Positions 58,445 through 64,000 of a DNA stretch of 64,000 nucleotides are shown here, one piece after another. How positions within the stretch are numbered: position 1 is the first letter of the stretch; every line of letters starts with the position of its first letter. The position numbers were made by a program, and so were the translations under genes. Source of the stretch: Mycobacteroides chelonae (GTDB lineage: Bacteria > Actinomycetota > Actinomycetes > Mycobacteriales > Mycobacteriaceae); the NCBI RefSeq assembly GCF_016767715.1, contig NZ_CP050145.1, positions 1,984,001 through 2,048,000 on the forward strand, written 5' to 3'. The notes below the pieces were generated by a model, which saw only the letters and a program-made list of their open reading frames with translations, searched no databases and was not told the origin of the DNA.

Positions 58445-59023
58445 TCAATCGCAACCCTGAGGAGCTCGCCCATCGGGCGGCCAGCCGTCGGTACCGGACT
58501 CAAGCGGAATATTCAGAGATCGAAGCAGGATCGAAAAGAGCCGCCAATTGGCGATTGCTCCGACAAGTTCGACCAAAACGGCGTGATCGCTATTGAATGC
58601 CTTCTGGCACCCAGCCCAGTTTTCCTCGGAGATGACCCCGTCGCGTACCACATCATCGGTCGCTGCGAGGACCGCACGCTCGACTGGCCCGAGGCTTTCG
58701 GAATTCTGCCAGTCGCGCACCGCCAGGAGATCATGCTCAGGCACGCCGAGCAGTGTGGCGATTCGCCAATGTTGAGTCCATTCGTATTCGGAGCCAGTAA
58801 TCCAGCCGATGCGCATGATGACCAGCTCGCGTAGCCGCGCGTCAAGGGAACCGCGGAAGAGTAACGCGTCTAGCAGCCCATACAGCGCAACCGCCACACG
58901 CGGCTGATGAAGTGCCACGCGGAATACCGACAGGTCTGCCAACTCTTCGGGCAACCCACATTCGGCAGCTCGCAGCTGGGCCTGCTCACGGTCGAGCATC
59001 GGTACGCGTTCCGCCATGGTCAC
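58445..59023 (-). CDS. Carboxymuconolactone-decarboxylase family protein
   Basis: A 192-aa helical CMD-fold protein: DARLRELVIMRIGWITGSEYEWTQHWRIATLLGVPEHD is the core, with YEWTQH in place of the AhpD redox cysteines. It begins at a GTG at 59023, 6 bases after GAGAGGG; an ATG two codons later is a second option. It is the last gene of an operon with the alcohol dehydrogenase and the thiolase-like gene, 35 bases after the dehydrogenase stop. Together with the other CMD protein it gives two paralogues within 2 kb. Confidence 0.83.
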   Translation of the reverse strand: MTMAERVPMLDREQAQLRAAECGLPEELADLSVFRVALHQPRVAVALYGLLDALLFRGSLDARLRELVIMRIGWITGSEYEWTQHWRIATLLGVPEHDLLAVRDWQNSESLGPVERAVLAATDDVVRDGVISEENWAGCQKAFNSDHAVLVELVGAIANWRLFSILLRSLNIPLESGTDGWPPDGRAPQGCD

Positions 59024-59058
59024 GGGTGGCCCTCTCTGTTGAACCTCTGCCCACGCCG

Positions 59059-60159
59059 TTAGGGCGTGGGCAAAAAGACGTTGTGCAGCGCCCCACTTGA
59101 TCGGGCACTTTCATCTGCAAGCGAAGTGAGCAGCTGCGCGAGCCCAGCGAATCCGGTTGATTCTCTGGTGATCCGGTCGAACGGCCAGCGGCCCAGGGCG
59201 AGAATCTCGAGGGCTGCCCGGTGGGCGGGATACTCCACGCCGAGTGCGCCTACGACGTGTAATTCTTTATAGACCAACAAGTCTGGTTCAAACCGGGGCG
59301 TGCCGCCTCCTCCACGGGTGCCGGCCACCACAATTGTGCCGCCGGGCCTGGCAAGGCCGACGGCATCGGCGAACGCGGAGGGTGCTTTAGCGGTGACGTC
59401 GACGACCACGTCGGCAAGCCGTCCGCCTGTCTCACGCTGGAGCGCGGTCACTGCATCGTCCTGCGATACATCGATGGGCAGGTCGACACCGAATGATCTG
59501 GCTATGGCCAGTCGTTGTTCGTCGCGTGGGCCTACGCCGGTCATCGCGACGAACGCGGCTCCCGCCTCTTTGGCCGCCACCGCCGCACAGATTCCGCGGA
59601 TGCCGGGCCCCAGGATCGCTACGACGTCCCCGGCCTTGGTGTCGGGAAGAGTCGCCCCCCACTGGATACCGGCCCCGAGAGGGTTGAACAACGTGGCGAG
59701 AACGGGGTCCATGTCTTCGGCAATCGGGAGCAGCATCGCGTCCCACGGAAGCTCCACATGGGTGGCGTATCCGCCCCATAAGCCCGCGCCGACCTCCACG
59801 TCGACAAACCCGAACATGGTGGCGATGCCGTTCACCGCGCACCGCCGGTATTCGCCGCGGCGGCACTCGGGGCAGTCTCGGCAGGACCGGAACACCTCAA
59901 CGGCCACGCGCTGGCCGGCTTGTACACCCCAGCGTTGGCCAGCCGCAGCGCCAACATGTTCGACGATGCCGACGATTTCGTGCCCTGGAACGAATGAGAA
60001 GCCGGCAGGCAGGTGTCCGGTGAATTGTTCGTGATCTGTTCCGCACAGACCGCATGCTTCAACTCGCAGGATCGCACCCCGGTCGCCGACGTCGGGGATG
60101 GTCATCTGGCGCCGCTGCAGACTCCGCGGTCCGGTCAGCACCATCGCCTCGGCGATCAT
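59059..60159 (-). CDS. Zinc-dependent medium-chain alcohol dehydrogenase
   Basis: A 366-aa medium-chain dehydrogenase. Catalytic zinc ligands lie in EACGLCGTDHEQF (Cys) and VPGHEIVG (His-Glu); the structural zinc lobe has four cysteines in CRDCPECRRGEYRRC. The nucleotide fold is GDVVAILGPGIRGICAAVAAKEAG. The ATG at 60159 overlaps the stop of the thiolase-like gene (ATGA), so the two are coupled. It probably oxidises an alcohol intermediate of the pathway encoded here. Substrate unknown. Confidence 0.86.
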   Translation of the reverse strand: MIAEAMVLTGPRSLQRRQMTIPDVGDRGAILRVEACGLCGTDHEQFTGHLPAGFSFVPGHEIVGIVEHVGAAAGQRWGVQAGQRVAVEVFRSCRDCPECRRGEYRRCAVNGIATMFGFVDVEVGAGLWGGYATHVELPWDAMLLPIAEDMDPVLATLFNPLGAGIQWGATLPDTKAGDVVAILGPGIRGICAAVAAKEAGAAFVAMTGVGPRDEQRLAIARSFGVDLPIDVSQDDAVTALQRETGGRLADVVVDVTAKAPSAFADAVGLARPGGTIVVAGTRGGGGTPRFEPDLLVYKELHVVGALGVEYPAHRAALEILALGRWPFDRITRESTGFAGLAQLLTSLADESARSSGALHNVFLPTP

Positions 60160-61661
60160 GGAAGCTCGAACCCGGTGAACGACCCTGTGTTTCGGAGGCA
60201 CACCGTTTTACCTACGTACATTTCCGCGCCCATCGCCTCGGCGATCTGCGGATCGTCGCTGCGTGCGACGACTCTTTGCCCGTCGGACAGGTGCGCGATG
60301 ATCGGAGTCCATCGAGGTTGGCCGTCTCGGTCGTAGACGACGGTGTATCCGTCGACTGTCGCGCAACCGGTCGCCTCGTCGGCGCCTGCGACGGCCAGCC
60401 GCGATGAATCGATTTGAGCTTGTTCGACCGCCGTGTCGAGCAGTCGCCACCCGGCTGGTGGCGGGGTGGCCGACCACACACCGACCGAATGCTTCGTCGA
60501 ATACCACCCGAGGCCGGTGACGAGTCCGGCATCGGTTGGGTCGCGTCGGCACCGTCGGACCATCTCCACGATCGAGTGGCTGACGTAATTGTTTCCGGGA
60601 CCGCCGTGATAAGGCAGGCCTCCGGTTACTGTGAGGCCTCTGTCGTCGAGGGGGTCCAAGTCGAGAGCCTCGGCAGCCATCTCAATTGCCGACGGGAAGC
60701 AGGAGTAGAGGTCGAACCACCGGATGTCGTCGGTGGTCAACCGGCCCGCATCGAGAGCCTTCCGTGCCGCTACCTCGATACCCGATGAGCGGCTGAGGTC
60801 CGGCCGTTCCACGGGGAAGTACACGTCGTTGCAAGTCGCTGCTGACCAGGGAAAGACCCAACGATCGCGCGCGACGCCTAATTCGTCCGCCACCTCGGCC
60901 GCCATGAGAATGAAGGCGGCAGCCATGTCGACGGACATGATGCTGTTGAGCAGCTTGGGATAGGGCAAGCAGACCATGCGGTTTTCCGCGGTGACTTCGC
61001 TGAGTTCGGTGGCACTTCGTGCGCGTGGGAACCAGGCCTGTTCCGGATGGCGTGCCGCCTCGGCTGTGAACGGGGCCATCAGCGTGCCCAGCCACTCCCG
61101 TTGAGCATCGAAGTCGCGGCCGTGGCGCGCGGCGATCGCGGACTCGAAGATGGGATACACCTCGTGCGGCCAACTCAGACCCACCGACAATTCGGCTTGA
61201 CTCAGCCCGGGGCGGGCGTCGCCCAGGGATTCGTCGTCGGAGCGGGGTGGGGGCGGCGAGTCGAGAAGTGCCCCGCCCTGAAGCTTGCGTGCGGAATGCC
61301 CGCTCTCCGCCCCGACGACCAGGACGACATCTGCACGGCCTTCGCCTATTTCGCCACCCAACACTTCGACGAGATACTGCGGGGTGTTTCCGCCGACGGG
61401 ACAGCTGATGCGGCGGGCGGGACTGATGTGCATCGCTTCGGCGATCCTGCTGGCGGGATTGTCGCGCGGTATGACCAGGATGCCCGGAGTCGCGACGGTG
61501 TCGATGCGCCGCTCGACCGGGCGACTTGCGTCTTTGACCGCGCGGCGTGCGGCTTCTACCGCCAAGTCGATCGGGTCCACGAAGTCGTTCCCGCGATGGG
61601 TAACTTCGCCCACGCCGACGACAACCGGGGTACGCGCTTCTACCAACATCGGCATCGGCAT
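60156..61661 (-). CDS. Thiolase-like protein with C-terminal extension (TLP1 type)
   Basis: A 501-aa protein of the thiolase superfamily annotated generally as acetyl-CoA acetyltransferase. The N-terminal half has RISCPVGGNTPQYLVEVLGGEIGEGRADVVLVVGAES; the position of the usual nucleophilic Cys (CxSG) appears to be occupied by GGNTP. The C-terminal half has DIRWFDLYSCFPSAIEM and VTGGLPYHGGPGNNY. About 100 further residues (TVVYDRDGQPRWTPIIAHL...) form an OB-like extension as in thiolase-like protein type 1, which has no known thiolase activity. First gene of the minus-strand operon with the dehydrogenase and the second CMD protein. Confidence 0.82.
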   Translation of the reverse strand: MPMPMLVEARTPVVVGVGEVTHRGNDFVDPIDLAVEAARRAVKDASRPVERRIDTVATPGILVIPRDNPASRIAEAMHISPARRISCPVGGNTPQYLVEVLGGEIGEGRADVVLVVGAESGHSARKLQGGALLDSPPPPRSDDESLGDARPGLSQAELSVGLSWPHEVYPIFESAIAARHGRDFDAQREWLGTLMAPFTAEAARHPEQAWFPRARSATELSEVTAENRMVCLPYPKLLNSIMSVDMAAAFILMAAEVADELGVARDRWVFPWSAATCNDVYFPVERPDLSRSSGIEVAARKALDAGRLTTDDIRWFDLYSCFPSAIEMAAEALDLDPLDDRGLTVTGGLPYHGGPGNNYVSHSIVEMVRRCRRDPTDAGLVTGLGWYSTKHSVGVWSATPPPAGWRLLDTAVEQAQIDSSRLAVAGADEATGCATVDGYTVVYDRDGQPRWTPIIAHLSDGQRVVARSDDPQIAEAMGAEMYVGKTVCLRNTGSFTGFELP

Positions 61662-61757
61662 CCGCTCAGGGCCACGGGGCTGACTTGAGACATAACTGCG
61701 ATGGTGTCATGTGCGTGGGCAAGTCACAATGGTGTGCGCTCGCGGCATACTGGCTGT
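61662..61757. promoter_or_regulatory. Divergent promoter region with TGACTTG/CAAGTCA inverted repeat
   Basis: The 96-base gap between the thiolase-like gene and the second tetR gene has TGACTTG at 61681-61687 and its exact complement CAAGTCA at 61720-61726. The 32-base spacer is long for one TetR dimer, so the arms may belong to two separate sites. Both promoters must lie here. Confidence 0.4.
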
Positions 61758-62387
61758 GTGTCGACGAGGTTGTTGAGATGGGGCGCCGCCGCGCCGACAG
61801 ATCGTGGGTCCGCTCGCGACCGGTTGCTCGATGCTGCCGAGCGGTGCCTCGAGAGTTGCGGTGTGGTGGGCACGACCATGGAGGACATCGGCAGAACAGC
61901 GGGTGTGTCCAGGGCAACGGTGTATCGCTACTTCCCCAGTCGGGAGGCGGTGATGTCGGGTGTCATCATTCGCGCCGCCGAGCGCTATCTCGACCGCATC
62001 AGCCCGCGGATCGCGGCGCACGCCGACCTGGGCTCCGCGCTCGTCGATTTCGTGGAATACACGGTTGAGGCCGCGCGCCGCGAAGAGATCATCGGATTGT
62101 TGTTCGGCAGCGACGAGGAACTCGCCGGCGTGGGTCTCGCGGCGGGGACCTCGACGTCCCTCTTCGAAATCGTCACCGAATTTCTGCGTCCCATCTTCAC
62201 CAGACACTGGAGTTGCGTGGAACCGGGCGTCTCCGTCGACGACGCCGCCGAGTGGGTTGTCCGCACGATATTGAGCCTGCTGACTGTTCGAGGGCCGCGG
62301 GAGCGCAGTCGTGACGGACTCCGGGCGTTTCTGTCGAGGTTTCTCCTTCCGGCGATCCTGGCGGGTGACCACGCTCGACCGATGTGA
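61758..62387 (+). CDS. TetR/AcrR family regulator
   Basis: A 209-aa regulator with HTH RDRLLDAAERCLESCGVVGTTMEDIGRTAGVSRATVYRYFPSREAVMSGV (residues about 20-68) and a helical C-terminal domain. GTG start at 61758. It is divergent from the thiolase-dehydrogenase-CMD operon and is followed 45 bases later by the thioesterase gene, so it probably controls both. Ligand unknown. Confidence 0.86.
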   Translation: MSTRLLRWGAAAPTDRGSARDRLLDAAERCLESCGVVGTTMEDIGRTAGVSRATVYRYFPSREAVMSGVIIRAAERYLDRISPRIAAHADLGSALVDFVEYTVEAARREEIIGLLFGSDEELAGVGLAAGTSTSLFEIVTEFLRPIFTRHWSCVEPGVSVDDAAEWVVRTILSLLTVRGPRERSRDGLRAFLSRFLLPAILAGDHARPM

Positions 62388-62432
62388 CATCTATGGCGTA
62401 ATGTCTCGACGGCAGATGAGGTAGGAGGGCCT

Positions 62433-62870
62433 GTGCAATTCACCACGTTCAACGAACAGGTCGCTGAGCAACTAAAGAGCGCAGCAGAAACCACGGGCGG
62501 GTTGGCCGGTTACCTCGGCTTCCGTCACACCGAATTCACTGCGGGACGGCTCGTCGCGGAGATGGACGCACGCGACGACCTGAAGACGCCTTTCGGGAAC
62601 CTGCATGGGGGCTGCTTATCGGCCATGGTCGACCACTGCCTCGGAGTGGTGTTTTATCCCGTGATTCCACTGGGATCTTGGGTCGCGACAACGGAGTTCA
62701 AACTGAATCTGCTTCGTCCGGTCTCTAGCGGCACCTGTGTAGCCACAGCCGAGATCATCTCGCTGGGCAGAACCAGCGGTGTGGCGCGTATCGACATCTG
62801 CAACGACGGCAGAGCGGTGTGTGCGGCCCAGGGAACCGTCACCGTCGTCGCACCGAAGACGAGCTCCTGA
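62433..62870 (+). CDS. PaaI-type hotdog thioesterase
   Basis: A 145-aa hotdog-fold protein. KTPFGNLHGGCLSAMVDHCLG is the PaaI motif, with HGG and the catalytic Asp; TTEFKLNLLRPVSSGT and DGRAVCAAQGTVTVV complete the fold. It would hydrolyse an acyl-CoA thioester. The GTG start has an excellent ribosome-binding site (AGGAGGG). The stop overlaps the alpha/beta hydrolase start (TGATG). An acyl-CoA thioesterase fits with the thiolase-like and dehydrogenase genes. Confidence 0.86.
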   Translation: MQFTTFNEQVAEQLKSAAETTGGLAGYLGFRHTEFTAGRLVAEMDARDDLKTPFGNLHGGCLSAMVDHCLGVVFYPVIPLGSWVATTEFKLNLLRPVSSGTCVATAEIISLGRTSGVARIDICNDGRAVCAAQGTVTVVAPKTSS

Positions 62871-63781
62871 TGTCGGCAAAGAGAACAGGCGATTCGTCGG
62901 CTCCTGTGGTCGAGCGCGTGCCCACGGCGGACGGGCTGACGCTGGCGGTCGACCTCTACCGCTGTGATGCGCCGCGGGCGGTCGTGTTGCTCCTTCACGG
63001 CGGAGGTCAAAGCCGACACGCCTGGGACGTCACCGCCCAACGCCTGCACCAGCGGGGCTACACGGTGGCCGCGTACGACACCAGGGGACACGGGGACAGC
63101 GACTGGGACCCCGACGGACGCTACGACGGGGACCGGCTTGGATCCGACCTATTGGCCGTGCGCTCATACGCCGATTCCGGCCGCCCCGTCGCCGCGATCG
63201 GCGCCTCTCTGGGCGGCTTGACCATTCTCGGAACACACTTGCTCGCCCCGCCGGACCTATGGCAGGCCGTCGTCCTGGTTGACGTCACTCCGCGAATGGA
63301 GATGGAAGGCGCCCGACGAGTCGTAGCGTTCATGTCGGCACACCCCGAAGGTTTCGACAGCCTAGAGTCGGCCGCTGACGTGATCGCCGCCTACAACCCG
63401 CACCGCCCTCGCCCCGAAAACCTCGACGGCCTCCGAAAAGTCCTCGCCCGTCGCGAAGACGGTCGCTGGGCCTGGCGATGGGATCCAGCTTTCGTGACGT
63501 CGAATTTCCAGTTCCTGCAGGGTGATCCAGACGAAGGCGCTAAAGACTTCGACATGATGAGCGCGTTCCTTCTTGATGGTGCGAGGCAGGTGTCCGCGCC
63601 AACGCTGCTGGTCCGGGGCCTACTATCTGACATGGTCTCCGAAGAGACAGTAAAGCATTTCCTGACCGTCGTTCCGCACGCGCAAACCGTTGACGTATCG
63701 GGCGCGGGACACATGATTGCCGGCGACAACAACGACGCATTCTCGACGGCGGTCGTCGAATTCCTCGACAGGACCACATGA
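62870..63781 (+). CDS. Alpha/beta-hydrolase
   Basis: A 303-aa alpha/beta-hydrolase. VLLLHGGGQSRHAW gives the oxyanion HG loop, YDTRGHGDSDW the second strand, the nucleophile Ser lies in GASLGG (about residue 108), and the catalytic His in VSGAGHMIAGD near the C-terminus. The closest groups are esterases/peroxidases acting on small molecules. The ATG overlaps the thioesterase stop, so the two are translated together. Substrate unknown. Confidence 0.85.
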   Translation: MSAKRTGDSSAPVVERVPTADGLTLAVDLYRCDAPRAVVLLLHGGGQSRHAWDVTAQRLHQRGYTVAAYDTRGHGDSDWDPDGRYDGDRLGSDLLAVRSYADSGRPVAAIGASLGGLTILGTHLLAPPDLWQAVVLVDVTPRMEMEGARRVVAFMSAHPEGFDSLESAADVIAAYNPHRPRPENLDGLRKVLARREDGRWAWRWDPAFVTSNFQFLQGDPDEGAKDFDMMSAFLLDGARQVSAPTLLVRGLLSDMVSEETVKHFLTVVPHAQTVDVSGAGHMIAGDNNDAFSTAVVEFLDRTT

Positions 63782-63832
63782 ACCCTGCTGTCGGTTGACT
63801 GCCCATGTAGGGCTGGCGCCTATCCTGCTCCT

Positions 63833-64000
63833 ATGCCAACTGAACCAGCGCGGGTGTCTTTCCGCCGGCATGTGCGCGAAAAGGTTTTGAGGGCGACACG
63901 AGAACTCGCCATCGAGAAGGGCTGGGATCAGGTCCGGATGAGCGAGGTTGCCGAATCGGTCGGCGTCTCCCGCCCGACGTTGTACAAAGAGTTCGGCGAC
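63833..64000 (+). CDS. TetR family regulator, N-terminal part (cut by window end)
   Basis: The first 56 codons are visible. VREKVLRATRELAIEKGWDQVRMSEVAESVGVSRPTLYKEFGD is a typical TetR HTH (helices 1-3 with SRPTLYKEFG). The ATG is 52 bases after the hydrolase stop. It is the third TetR gene within 6.3 kb. The ligand domain lies outside the window. Confidence 0.8.
   Translation, partial: MPTEPARVSFRRHVREKVLRATRELAIEKGWDQVRMSEVAESVGVSRPTLYKEFGD

Overview
The window is chromosomal DNA from a mycobacterium. From left to right it carries cytochrome bcc:aa3 oxidase genes (ctaF end, qcrCAB, ctaE), ripC, pimB', fadD15, aroG, pknL, two lipomannan mannosyltransferases, the whole division/cell-wall (dcw) cluster from mraZ to ftsZ, and sepF-yggT-wag31. 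This order matches the M. tuberculosis Rv2199c to Rv2144c block as I remember it, but without the PE_PGRS and IS6110 genes found there. The GC-rich sequence, frequent GTG/TTG starts and the extra genes fit a rapid grower, most likely Mycobacteroides (M. abscessus-chelonae group). The species is inferred, not proven.

Region 1 (1-9.8 kb) is respiration. It holds the ctaF 3' end, mmpS3 and a small membrane protein, then on the minus strand ctaE-qcrC-qcrA-qcrB with 4-bp start/stop overlaps. A perfect 18-bp stem hairpin closes the minus-strand operon. trpD and an exonuclease/GIY-YIG fusion follow.

Region 2 (9.8-32.4 kb) is envelope and lipid metabolism. It includes ripC (peptidoglycan hydrolase), a probable lipoprotein metallopeptidase, pimB', fadD15, START-like proteins, an ArsA-like ATPase, plsC, the mannosyltransferases Rv2181-type and mptA, aroG, the kinase pknL with its substrate-type regulator (Rv2175c family), idsA2, a methylenetetrahydrofolate reductase, lppM and an acetyltransferase. 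idsA2 has no ATG/GTG/TTG start where the family begins; a CTG behind a good Shine-Dalgarno sequence is the best candidate.

Region 3 (32.4-55.4 kb) is the dcw cluster: mraZ-rsmH-ftsL-pbpB-murE-murF-mraY-murD-ftsW-murG-murC-ftsQ-ftsZ-pgeF-yggS-sepF, all on the plus strand and mostly overlapping. Three GTGG(G) elements at exact 10-bp spacing lie upstream of mraZ. Between sepF and yggT a minus-strand SRPBCC-ArsR-DUF899 cassette interrupts the conserved order. It is bounded by a 21-bp stem bidirectional terminator on one side and two perfect GCAAC-N5-GTTGC palindromes on the other. wag31, an acidic membrane protein and a VanY-like lipoprotein follow.

Region 4 (56-64 kb) is an accessory catabolic-type island. 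It has an MBL-fold hydrolase, two carboxymuconolactone-decarboxylase (CMD) family proteins, a zinc alcohol dehydrogenase, a thiolase-like protein with an OB-type C-terminal extension, a hotdog thioesterase, an alpha/beta hydrolase and three TetR regulators. Its substrate cannot be read from the sequence. I see no tRNA, rRNA, CRISPR array, insertion sequence or prophage in the window.
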